Of a stretch of DNA of 38,415 nucleotides, positions 24,946 through 33,500 are shown piece after piece. The stretch spans positions 1 through 38,415 of the forward strand of contig LVAK01000012.1 of NCBI GenBank assembly GCA_001604035.1, given 5' to 3'. The notes beneath the pieces are model-generated. The model was not told where the DNA came from, ran no database searches, and saw only the letters and a list, made by a program, of their open reading frames with translations. Source of the DNA: Clostridiales bacterium Firm_05 (GTDB lineage Bacteria > Bacillota > Clostridia > Oscillospirales > Ruminococcaceae). Made by a program: the position numbers and the translations under genes. Numbering within the stretch: position 1 is the stretch's first letter; every line of letters starts with the position of its first letter.

Positions 24946-24955
24946 CTGTTTAGAA
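24936..24955 (-). promoter_or_regulatory. Predicted Cascade operator: 17-nt protospacer plus TTC PAM over the cas5c promoter
   Basis: The minus strand reads TTC (24955-24953) and then the 17 nt identical to the start of the crRNA-like spacer (24952-24936). The identity stops at 24935; beyond it only scattered bases match, so the R-loop would be incomplete. Binding here would cover the -10 box and start site. Confidence 0.75.
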
Positions 24956-24975
24956 AATAAAAAGGAGGTGCGGGA

Positions 24976-25722
24976 ATGCAAAAACACCGGAATACCGTTG
25001 AGTTCTGTGTCCATGGAAAGAATGCGTTGTTTTCAGATGTGCTTACCCGTGTGGGAGGAGAGAAGTTCAGCTACTCCGTTCCGACATATGAAGCACTTAA
25101 AGGTATACTTCACAGTATATACTGGAAACCGACTTTCACCTGGTATGTAGACGGGGTGCGAATAATGAACCGTATCAAGAACGTGCGGAAGGGCATACGT
25201 CCTATCAAGTATGACGGCGGAAATGACCTTGCATATTACAATTATCTTGAGGATGTCTGCTATCAGGTCAGAGCACATTTTGAATGGAACTACAACCGCC
25301 CTGAGCTCGAACAGGACAGGAACGAGCACAAGCATCACAATATCGCCAGACGTATGATAGAGCGTGGCGGAAGGCGTGATATCTTCCTCGGAACACGGGA
25401 GTGTCAGGGCTATATTGAGCCCTGTGAGTTCGGCGAAGGCAATGGAGCTTATGACGGAGTTGATATGGATCTGTCATTCATGTATTACGCTATGATCTAT
25501 CCTGATGAGGCGGAAAAGGAAGAGGACAGGGGCTTTATGACAGCCTGTTTCTATAAACCGGAAATGAAAAACGGAATAATAGAGTTTGTACGTCCTGCTG
25601 ATATACTGCCGGAGCATAAGCGGCATATCAAGAAAATGGGTATAAAGCCCTTCGGCAGAGAATTTGACAATTTCATCGGTCTTGATGAATTTATCGGAGG
25701 TGAAGCTGATGAGTTGGACTAA
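24976..25722 (+). CDS. cas5c: Cas5c (Cas5d), crRNA-processing Cascade subunit
   Basis: A protein of 248 residues. In type I-C, Cas5 replaces Cas6: it cuts the repeat hairpin and stays on the 11-nt 5' handle. The catalytic residues known from the Bacillus halodurans enzyme have clear equivalents: Y49 in SIYWKP, K119 and H120 in RNEHKHHNIARRM. Further family stretches are PTYEALKGIL, GGRRDIFLGTRECQGY and MYYAMIYPDE. AAAGGAGGTG (24961-24970) precedes ATG 24976. It ends 14 nt inside cas8c. Because the handle TGGATTGAAAT is shared by the array repeats and by the minus-strand crRNA-like RNA, this enzyme could in principle process both. Confidence 0.95.
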   Translation: MQKHRNTVEFCVHGKNALFSDVLTRVGGEKFSYSVPTYEALKGILHSIYWKPTFTWYVDGVRIMNRIKNVRKGIRPIKYDGGNDLAYYNYLEDVCYQVRAHFEWNYNRPELEQDRNEHKHHNIARRMIERGGRRDIFLGTRECQGYIEPCEFGEGNGAYDGVDMDLSFMYYAMIYPDEAEKEEDRGFMTACFYKPEMKNGIIEFVRPADILPEHKRHIKKMGIKPFGREFDNFIGLDEFIGGEADELD

Positions 25723-27538
25723 TGAGCTTTACAAGGTTTATGAGCTGGCTGAGACAGACAAGGATATGCTGCCGATATCCCATTCTACTGCAAATGCACA
25801 GATAGAAGTGACTGTAAGTGAGGAAGGCGAATTCGTAAGCGCCTCGGCTGTTGATAAGGAAAATACAGTTACAATAATACCTGTGACCGAAGATTCAGGA
25901 GTCAGGACGAACGGTATAAATCCGATGCCGCTTGCAGATAAACTGCTTTATATTGCAGGAGATTACAGCAATTATGCCAAGGGAAAGCGTTCGGATAATT
26001 CCGAATACTTCAGTGCATATATGAAACAGCTTGGCGAATGGTGTAAAAGTGAATATTCTCACTTTGCTGTTGCTTCAGTGTATGCTTATCTTGAAAAGCA
26101 GCAGCTTATCCGTGATCTGATACAGTGCGGTATCATAGAGCTTGATGAGGACGGTAAATTTGCTGATAAGAAATTCAACAATATCGCTCAGGAGGATTCT
26201 TTTGTAAGGTTTATCGTAAGCGGAAAAAGCGGCCTTTGCTATACATGGCAGGACAAAAAGCTTTACAAGTGCTTTCAGGATCATTATGAATCCAGCTTTG
26301 ACAGTAATGATCTGAGCTATGCTGACGGAAAAAGAGGAGCTGTTACATATAAGCATCCTTCCAAAATACGCAACAGCGGCGATAAAGCAAAGCTCATATC
26401 AGCAAATGACAGCTCAAATTATACATTCCGTGGACGATTTTTAAATAAGGAGGAAGCAGTTGCTGTAAGCTATGAGTTTTCTCAGAAAATGCATAATGCG
26501 CTGAAGTGGCTTGTGTCAAAACAGAGCCGTTCCTATGATTCACTGACACTTGTTACCTGGAACAGTGCCCTTGGATATGTTCCAAGTGTTACCAAAAGTG
26601 TATTTGAATTATTTGATGACGTTGAGGAATATGATACAATACCAAAATTCTCAGAAAAACTTAACAAGAAGCTTATGGGCGGCAAGACTGACTTCGATCC
26701 GGCTGACAAGGTCATGATAATGGGACTTGATGCCGCAACCACAGGAAGACTGTCGATAGCACTATATGCCGAGCTAATGGAATCTGATTTCTACGCTAAT
26801 CTTAAAAGGTGGCACAGTGAAACTGTATGGAGCAGATACAACGGCAAGCTTGGAAAAACAGTGGAGGATTCATGCAGCCTTCCGCAGATAGCAAATTGTC
26901 TATATGGAAATGAGCAGAACGGATTTCTTTCGTGTGATAAAAAACTCATGGGCGATGTTATACTGAGACTGCTCCCATGTGTTGCAGAGGGAAAAAGGCT
27001 TCCCCACGATATAGTGATGATACTCTGCGAAAGGGCTTCTGCACCGCTTTCATACGAGAAGGAGTATAACCACCGGACGATCATCGAAAACGCCTGTGCT
27101 CTCATTAGGAAGGAGCAGGCAGAGCATGATAATAAACTTTATTACAAAGGAGAGATAAAAATGGCATATGATCCGAATTGTACCGATAGAAGCTATCTCT
27201 ACGGCTGTCTGCTTGCAATAGCTGACAAGGCGGAAAGTGATACATATGATGCGAATGAAAAACGTGTTACCAACGCAAGACGTTTCTGGAACGCTTTTTC
27301 GTCACGCCCGTATCAGACCTGGAAAATAATCGAGGAAAGGCTTGAGCCTTATCTTGAAAAAGAACAGTGGGCAATGAAAAAGTATACAAAGCTCATCAAT
27401 GAGATAATGATGAAGATGTCACCGGAGGAATTTGCCGATAACAGCAAGCTGTCTCCCATGTATCTTATTGGCTACCACCATTATAATGCAATGCTCTGGA
27501 ACAATAACAAGACTGCTGATGATAAAGAGGAGGAATAA
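25709..27538 (+). CDS. cas8c: Cas8c (Csd1), Cascade large subunit
   Basis: A protein of 609 residues, within the family's usual 570-620. ATG 25709, with GGAGG at 25696-25700, overlaps the end of cas5c by 14 nt; an upstream in-frame ATG at 25664 would add 15 residues without a ribosome binding site. Csd1 hallmarks include NPMPLADKLLYIAGDYSNYA, CYTWQDKKLYKCFQDHYES, MIMGLDAATTGRLSIALYAEL, DRSYLYGCLLAIADKAE and the C-terminal helical small-subunit-like part (NARRFWNAFSSRPYQTWKIIEERL). It recognises the PAM; type I-C complexes of this family read TTC. An internal translation start giving a separate small subunit (Cas11c) is known for this gene family; a candidate is ATG 27161, preceded by AAAGGAGAG, at MAYDPNCTDRS. 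Confidence 0.94.
   Translation: MSWTNELYKVYELAETDKDMLPISHSTANAQIEVTVSEEGEFVSASAVDKENTVTIIPVTEDSGVRTNGINPMPLADKLLYIAGDYSNYAKGKRSDNSEYFSAYMKQLGEWCKSEYSHFAVASVYAYLEKQQLIRDLIQCGIIELDEDGKFADKKFNNIAQEDSFVRFIVSGKSGLCYTWQDKKLYKCFQDHYESSFDSNDLSYADGKRGAVTYKHPSKIRNSGDKAKLISANDSSNYTFRGRFLNKEEAVAVSYEFSQKMHNALKWLVSKQSRSYDSLTLVTWNSALGYVPSVTKSVFELFDDVEEYDTIPKFSEKLNKKLMGGKTDFDPADKVMIMGLDAATTGRLSIALYAELMESDFYANLKRWHSETVWSRYNGKLGKTVEDSCSLPQIANCLYGNEQNGFLSCDKKLMGDVILRLLPCVAEGKRLPHDIVMILCERASAPLSYEKEYNHRTIIENACALIRKEQAEHDNKLYYKGEIKMAYDPNCTDRSYLYGCLLAIADKAESDTYDANEKRVTNARRFWNAFSSRPYQTWKIIEERLEPYLEKEQWAMKKYTKLINEIMMKMSPEEFADNSKLSPMYLIGYHHYNAMLWNNNKTADDKEEE
27161..27538 (+). CDS. cas11c: Probable Cas11c small subunit from an internal start within cas8c
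   Basis: Inside cas8c, AAAGGAGAGATAAAA (about 27148-27160) provides a good ribosome binding site for the in-frame ATG at 27161 (MAYDPNCTDRSYLYGCLLAI). The product would be 125 residues, all helical in character, covering the C-terminal domain of Cas8c. Family knowledge: type I-C systems make Cas11 from an internal start in cas8c, and it lines the Cascade belly. The matching position, length and ribosome binding site support this, but translation was not observed. Confidence 0.65.
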   Translation: MAYDPNCTDRSYLYGCLLAIADKAESDTYDANEKRVTNARRFWNAFSSRPYQTWKIIEERLEPYLEKEQWAMKKYTKLINEIMMKMSPEEFADNSKLSPMYLIGYHHYNAMLWNNNKTADDKEEE

Positions 27539-27541
27539 AAA

Positions 27542-28399
27542 ATGAGCGTACTTCAGAACAAGATCGATTTTTCAGTTATTATAACTGCTAAGAATGCAAA
27601 TCCTAACGGTGATCCGCTGAACGGAAACCGTCCGAGAGAGAATTACGATGGCTTCGGCGAGATAAGTGACGTCTGCATAAAGAGAAAGCTCCGCAACCGC
27701 TTACAGGATATGGGCGAGAAGATATTCGTTCAGTCAGATGACAGATGCGATGACGGACAGAAGAGCCTCCACGATCGTGCCAAGGCTTGCGAAGCACTTG
27801 CAAAGATCACCAAGGGCAAGGATACTGACAGAGATCAGTTTGCAAAGGCTGCCTGTGAGGAGTGGATCGATGTCCGCAGCTTTGGTCAGGTCTTTGCATT
27901 CAAGGGTGATCCTGTATCAGTGGGCGTAAGAGGTCCGGTGTCAATTCAGCAGGCAGAGAGCATTTCTCCTGTGGACATTGTAAGTATGCAGATAACCAAG
28001 AGTGTTAACGGTGAAAGCGGAAAGGACGGCAAGGCATCTGATACTATGGGAACAAAGCATAAGGTGGACTTTGCCCTATATGTATTCCACGGCAGCATCA
28101 ACTGTCAGCTCGCTGAAAAGACCGGATTTACCGAGGAGGACGCAGAGAAAATAAAGCTGGCTCTTGAAACACTGTTTGAGAATGACTGCTCATCTGCAAG
28201 ACCGGAGGGCAGCATGGAGGTAAGGCGTGTTTACTGGTATAAGCATGACGGCAAGACTCCTAAGAATTCATCTGCAAAGGTACATCGCCTTCTTAATGTA
28301 GTTATGAAGGACGGTGTGGAAAGACCTCGCCGCTTTGAGGATTACGATATTACACTTGATACTATAGACGGACTGGAGCCGGAGATATTCGAGAGCTGA
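27542..28399 (+). CDS. cas7c: Cas7c (Csd2), Cascade backbone subunit
   Basis: A protein of 285 residues. The N-terminus, DFSVIITAKNANPNGDPLNGNRPREN, is the signature of Csd2/Cas7 backbone proteins, followed by VRSFGQVFAFKG, SVGVRGPVSIQQAESISPVDI and GTKHKVDFALYVFHG. Several copies coat the crRNA spacer. The gene begins 3 nt after cas8c, with GAGGAGG inside the end of cas8c, and has well-used codons, in keeping with its high stoichiometry. One nucleotide separates it from cas4. Confidence 0.95.
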   Translation: MSVLQNKIDFSVIITAKNANPNGDPLNGNRPRENYDGFGEISDVCIKRKLRNRLQDMGEKIFVQSDDRCDDGQKSLHDRAKACEALAKITKGKDTDRDQFAKAACEEWIDVRSFGQVFAFKGDPVSVGVRGPVSIQQAESISPVDIVSMQITKSVNGESGKDGKASDTMGTKHKVDFALYVFHGSINCQLAEKTGFTEEDAEKIKLALETLFENDCSSARPEGSMEVRRVYWYKHDGKTPKNSSAKVHRLLNVVMKDGVERPRRFEDYDITLDTIDGLEPEIFES

Positions 28400-28400
28400 G

Positions 28401-29060
28401 ATGTACAGCGAGGATGAGTATCTGCAATTGTCAGGCATACAGCATTTTGTCTTCTGCCGCAGACAATGGGCACTCATACATATCGAGCAGCAGTGGGAGG
28501 AGAATTACCGTACTGCTGACGGCAGAGTTATGCACAGGAACGTTCACAATGCAGATCTCCATGAAAAAAGAGGAGATGTTGTCATATCCCGGGCGATGGC
28601 TGTTTCGTCTGCATCGCTGGGAATAAGCGGAGAATGTGATGCAGTCGAATTCCGCAGGGACGATCGTGGGATAGAGGTATTCGGCCTTGAAGGCAGATAT
28701 TCTGTTACGCCTGTGGAATACAAGCGTGGCGAGCCAAAAGAGGATGACAGCGATATCATGCAGCTTGCCTTACAGGCAATGTGTCTTGAGGAAATGCTTT
28801 GCTGTGAAATAAGTACAGGATATCTTTATTACGGCGAAACAAGGCGCCGTACAAAAGTGGATATCACTGATGAGCTGCGTGACAGAACAAAGGCTGCCCT
28901 CGCTGAAATGCATGATATGTACCGCAGGAGATATACGCCGAAGGTCAGGCGCAGCAAGGCCTGCAATGCCTGTTCGCTGAAGAATATCTGCCTGCCGGTG
29001 CTGTGCTCTGAAAAAAGTGCAAGAGCCCATATATTGTCAATGCTGGACGAGGAAAAATGA
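28401..29060 (+). CDS. cas4: Cas4 exonuclease, spacer-adaptation factor
   Basis: A protein of 219 residues. Four cysteines bind the iron-sulfur cluster: C19 (FVFCRRQ) and C188, C191 and C197 (KACNACSLKNIC). RecB-type nuclease residues are visible: D80 after GISGEC, E106 and K108 in VEYKRG, Q121 and Y143/Y144. Cas4 works with Cas1-Cas2 to choose prespacers with the right PAM and to trim their ends, which is relevant to the repeated PAM-edge-fixed acquisitions in the array. It starts 1 nt after cas7c stops and 1 nt separates it from cas1. Confidence 0.95.
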   Translation: MYSEDEYLQLSGIQHFVFCRRQWALIHIEQQWEENYRTADGRVMHRNVHNADLHEKRGDVVISRAMAVSSASLGISGECDAVEFRRDDRGIEVFGLEGRYSVTPVEYKRGEPKEDDSDIMQLALQAMCLEEMLCCEISTGYLYYGETRRRTKVDITDELRDRTKAALAEMHDMYRRRYTPKVRRSKACNACSLKNICLPVLCSEKSARAHILSMLDEEK

Positions 29061-29061
29061 T

Positions 29062-30093
29062 ATGAAAAAGCTGCTGAATACATTGTATATCACTTCGCCT
29101 GACAGATATCTTTCCCTTGACGGGGAGACCATTGTTATAAAAAGTGATGGAAAAGAGATCGGCAGAGTGCCGCTCCATAATCTTGAACGGATAATGACTT
29201 TCGGCTATACAGGCGCAAGTCCTGCGCTTATGGGAAAGTGTGCCAAGGAAGGTATCGAACTTGTATTTATGAGCGGAAACGGACACTTTCTTGCCGCAGT
29301 TGAGGGAGAGATGAACGGAAATGTACTGCTGCGCCGTCAGCAGTACCGCCTGGCAGATGATAGAGAAAGAGCACTGGATATTGCGAAAAATATAATATGT
29401 GCCAAACTTTTCAACAGCAGGTGGACTGTTGAACGGACGCTGAGAGATCATTCGCTGAGGATCGATACAGAAAAGTTTATGCACTGCTCTGAGCTGCTTA
29501 AACGATCATCCAAAGCCGCACTGGAAGCAACTGATATGGATACACTGAGAGGCATAGAGGGTGAAGGGGCACAGATATATTTTTCTGTGTTCAATGATAT
29601 GATACTCCAGCAGAAGGAAGATTTCTGCTTTACTGTAAGGAATAAGCGTCCGCCGAAGGATAATGTTAATGCATTGCTTTCATTTGCTTATTCACTTGCA
29701 ACGAGTATGTGTACCTCTGGACTGGCTTCTGTCGGACTTGATCCATATGTGGGATTTATGCATACAGACCGGCCGGGAAGACGTTCGCTTGCGCTTGATC
29801 TTGTAGAGGAATTCAGAGCACCGCTTTGCGACAGGTTTGTTATCACTCTTATCAATAAGAAAATGATAACAGCTGCTGAGCTTGAAAAGCGTGAGGACGG
29901 TGCAGTTATTCTGACGGAAAACGGAAGAAGGACATTCATCACAGCATGGCAGAAACGCAAAAGCGATGAGCTGAGGCATCCGTTTCTTGATGAAAAGCTG
30001 GAATGGGGGATGCTCCCATATTCTCAGGCGCTGTTGCTTGCAAGATATATAAGGGGAGACCTGGACGCATATCCTCCGTTTATGTGGAAGTGA
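29062..30093 (+). CDS. cas1: Cas1 integrase
   Basis: A protein of 343 residues from ATG 29062; an in-frame start at 29017 lies inside cas4 and is rejected. Catalytic metal ligands by position: E166 (RGIEGEG), H234 (GFMHTDRPGR) and D246 (LALDLVEEFRAPL). The N-terminal beta domain includes VPLHNLERIMTFGYTGASP. Together with Cas2 it integrates spacers at the leader end of the array. All catalytic residues are intact, in keeping with an active adaptation module. Confidence 0.96.
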   Translation: MKKLLNTLYITSPDRYLSLDGETIVIKSDGKEIGRVPLHNLERIMTFGYTGASPALMGKCAKEGIELVFMSGNGHFLAAVEGEMNGNVLLRRQQYRLADDRERALDIAKNIICAKLFNSRWTVERTLRDHSLRIDTEKFMHCSELLKRSSKAALEATDMDTLRGIEGEGAQIYFSVFNDMILQQKEDFCFTVRNKRPPKDNVNALLSFAYSLATSMCTSGLASVGLDPYVGFMHTDRPGRRSLALDLVEEFRAPLCDRFVITLINKKMITAAELEKREDGAVILTENGRRTFITAWQKRKSDELRHPFLDEKLEWGMLPYSQALLLARYIRGDLDAYPPFMWK

Positions 30094-30097
30094 TAAT

Positions 30098-30388
30098 ATG
30101 CTGGTACTTATAACTTATGATGTAAATACATCAGATAGTGCAGGAAAAAAGAGACTGAGACACGTTGCGAAGCAGTGTGTGAATTATGGCATAAGAGTTC
30201 AGAACTCGGTGTTTGAATGTGAGCTTGATCCTGCAAAATGCCGTATGCTCAAACAAAAGCTGAAAGAAGAGATCGATGCTGAAAAAGACAGCCTGAGGTT
30301 TTATTACTTAGGCGACAGGAAAAAGGCGAAGATCGAGCATATCGGTGCAAAAGAAACGATAAAGGTGGACGAACCGCTTTTATTCTGA
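30098..30388 (+). CDS. cas2: Cas2
   Basis: A protein of 96 residues, the usual length. It has a ferredoxin-like fold with the conserved Asp in the first strand (LVLITYDVNT, D8) and the typical GIRVQNSVFECEL and SLRFYYLGD segments. It forms the dimeric bridge of the Cas1-Cas2 integrase. It starts 4 nt after cas1 and is the last gene before the leader. Confidence 0.96.
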   Translation: MLVLITYDVNTSDSAGKKRLRHVAKQCVNYGIRVQNSVFECELDPAKCRMLKQKLKEEIDAEKDSLRFYYLGDRKKAKIEHIGAKETIKVDEPLLF

Positions 30389-30548
30389 TGCGAATATGAA
30401 GTGTACATGAAAACACCGGGATATTCGCACCTGAAAAACAGGGCTTTTTTGAGATGATGCTTTTATTCTTAAAGCCGGAAAAGCCTGTTTATTCGCATAA
30501 ATGTGCATTTTTCATGACGGATGCTTTCTGTCTATGTGCATTTTTGCT
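30389..30548 (+). promoter_or_regulatory. CRISPR leader
   Basis: A 160-nt A/T-rich region between cas2 and the first repeat. It starts with an inverted repeat, TGCGAATAT (30389-30397) with ATATTCGCA (30421-30429). A second one pairs AAACAGGGCTTTT-like sequence (30436-30448) with AAAAGCCTGTTT (30479-30490). A 12-nt direct repeat ATGTGCATTTTT occurs at 30501-30512 and 30534-30545, exactly 33 nt apart, the second copy ending 3 nt before repeat 1. These are candidate integration-anchoring signals. No consensus promoter is evident. Confidence 0.75.
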
Positions 30549-33500
30549 GTCGCTCCCTTCACAGGGAGCGTGGATTGAAATATCGTTATTCTGAATAATG
30601 TCATATGCTTTATTCAGTCGCTCCCTTCACAGGGAGCGTGGATTGAAATAGCGCCTTATATGCTGCTATGATCTTAGGCCAGGTCGCTCCCTTCACAGGG
30701 AGCGTGGATTGAAATTCTGATATGCAGAAAGAGGAGAAGGAAGCAGCTGTCGCTCCCTTCACAGGGAGCGTGGATTGAAATTCCGAGAATGCTCACAGTG
30801 ATCGATAAGCCCAGGGTCGCTCCCTTCACAGGGAGCGTGGATTGAAATACATATAAAGAAGCAATAGGGTCTGATATAGATGTCGCTCCCTTCACAGGGA
30901 GCGTGGATTGAAATCCATTAATGCGGAAATTGAAAAATTTGAAGCTGAGAGTCGCTCCCTTCACAGGGAGCGTGGATTGAAATGTCCTTGGTATTGGCGA
31001 TAGTCTCGAGCGCAAAGGGTCGCTCCCTTCACAGGGAGCGTGGATTGAAATTCGACAAGTATAACAACTTTAAAGACCACGAGAGTCGCTCCCTTCACAG
31101 GGAGCGTGGATTGAAATAACTATTGATGAGGTATACTTATTATCACGATACATGTCGCTCCCTTCACAGGGAGCGTGGATTGAAATCATTGCTCAAATAT
31201 ATGCCGATGCTTATCAGGCTGTCGCTCCCTTCACAGGGAGCGTGGATTGAAATACCGTATGTCTAATACCTGTACCTATATGCGTGCGTCGCTCCCTTCA
31301 CAGGGAGCGTGGATTGAAATAAGATTGAAATTGACGAATGTGTTATTGATTGCAGTCGCTCCCTTCACAGGGAGCGTGGATTGAAATCACTTGTCCTGAC
31401 TTGCTGTATAGCTGGTAGTGAGTCGCTCCCTTCACAGGGAGCGTGGATTGAAATACCGCACACTCAACGGCGGCGAGGCTCTCGTGTATGTCGCTCCCTT
31501 CACAGGGAGCGTGGATTGAAATAATGGGTGGCGAATTTTACGAAAAGACAAAACCAGTCGCTCCCTTCACAGGGAGCGTGGATTGAAATGCGGCAAAGAG
31601 AATAACACAGGACAGAGAATTCCTGTCGCTCCCTTCACAGGGAGCGTGGATTGAAATAGAGAGGGGTATTGATATGACCGCAAAGGAACTATGTCGCTCC
31701 CTTCACAGGGAGCGTGGATTGAAATCTTGGTGCTATCGTTGACAAGTGTGCACGCATGGTCGCTCCCTTCACAGGGAGCGTGGATTGAAATCTCACAAAT
31801 AATCCTATTGATGTAATATGCGGACGTCGCTCCCTTCACAGGGAGCGTGGATTGAAATATAGTCACCAATGCCGAGCAGCTGCTCGTTGAATGTCGCTCC
31901 CTTCACAGGGAGCGTGGATTGAAATGACGATCTCCTCGGGGAGAGCCTCGAATGTATCGGGTCGCTCCCTTCACAGGGAGCGTGGATTGAAATACACTCA
32001 ATTAACAATAATAAGCGCCCTCGCAAGTCGCTCCCTTCACAGGGAGCGTGGATTGAAATATACACGGAATATAGTTGACGGTGTAGAGGACTGTCGCTCC
32101 CTTCACAGGGAGCGTGGATTGAAATGTCAATTTCTAACGGCATTATCCGCAGCACAAAGTCGTCGCTCCCTTCACAGGGAGCGTGGATTGAAATAAGCCT
32201 CTTGACAAGATCGCTCACTCTCTATATGTCGCTCCCTTCACAGGGAGCGTGGATTGAAATATGATGAGGCTAAGCCTTTTATGATCGCACTCTCAGTCGC
32301 TCCCTTCACAGGGAGCGTGGATTGAAATAGGACTATCTAACGAGCGGCTCTCTCGGAGCAAAGGTCGCTCCCTTCACAGGGAGCGTGGATTGAAATAAGT
32401 TATGGCCTCTCGTGCAAAAAGCCGGTATACATGTCGCTCCCTTCACAGGGAGCGTGGATTGAAATCCGAGGGGGAGGGTGCTCCGATACGTATCTCAACG
32501 TCGCTCCCTTCACAGGGAGCGTGGATTGAAATTTCTGGAATTGCCTAAGAGATTAGGCCTGAGCAGTCGCTCCCTTCACAGGGAGCGTGGATTGAAATTC
32601 CTGTAGTTGTACCCCACTCGTCAAATAGAGGGTCGCTCCCTTCACAGGGAGCGTGGATTGAAATTATCACAAAGAGAACAAAAGAAGTTTTACAGGGTTG
32701 TCGCTCCCTTCACAGGGAGCGTGGATTGAAATCCATGATGAGGGCGCACCCCATATGTCGGGATTAGGGTCGCTCCCTTCACAGGGAGCGTGGATTGAAA
32801 TATAGTTGAGCTGTATGATGTAGAGGCTATTGATGTCGCTCCCTTCACAGGGAGCGTGGATTGAAATTTATCCAGCGTTACACCCATTGCATACCTGTCA
32901 GTCGCTCCCTTCACAGGGAGCGTGGATTGAAATGCAGCGATTACTATACACCTGAGCAGATATGTGAGTCGCTCCCTTCACAGGGAGCGTGGATTGAAAT
33001 AATTCCATCCGAGGTAAAAGCATATCCGTAAAGGACGTCGCTCCCTTCACAGGGAGCGTGGATTGAAATAAAAACTGCTCAGGAGTATAGAGCTAATTTC
33101 TCAGTCGCTCCCTTCACAGGGAGCGTGGATTGAAATATTTTGGCGCAGTAGATTATGAGGAAACATTTAGTCGCTCCCTTCACAGGGAGCGTGGATTGAA
33201 ATTGTCAGATATTGTGACGGTAATATAAAATACTTATGTCGCTCCCTTCACAGGGAGCGTGGATTGAAATTGTATAATCTCCCAGGAGATTAAAACCTAT
33301 ATCACGTCGCTCCCTTCACAGGGAGCGTGGATTGAAATATCACCAGGATTCATTACATTCCATGCGCTGAAATGTCGCTCCCTTCACAGGGAGCGTGGAT
33401 TGAAATTCCAGGGACAACAACTTGTGTCAAATGGTTCTCCCGTCGCTCCCTTCACAGGGAGCGTGGATTGAAATGCTAAAATATCAATACTGCCGGCGCT

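Noticed and set aside
24853-24975. A CreTA-type toxin gene next to the crRNA-like RNA
   Set aside because: No small coding frame with its own ribosome binding site was found in the gap. The target is the cas5c promoter rather than a toxin promoter, so a pure regulatory role fits better.
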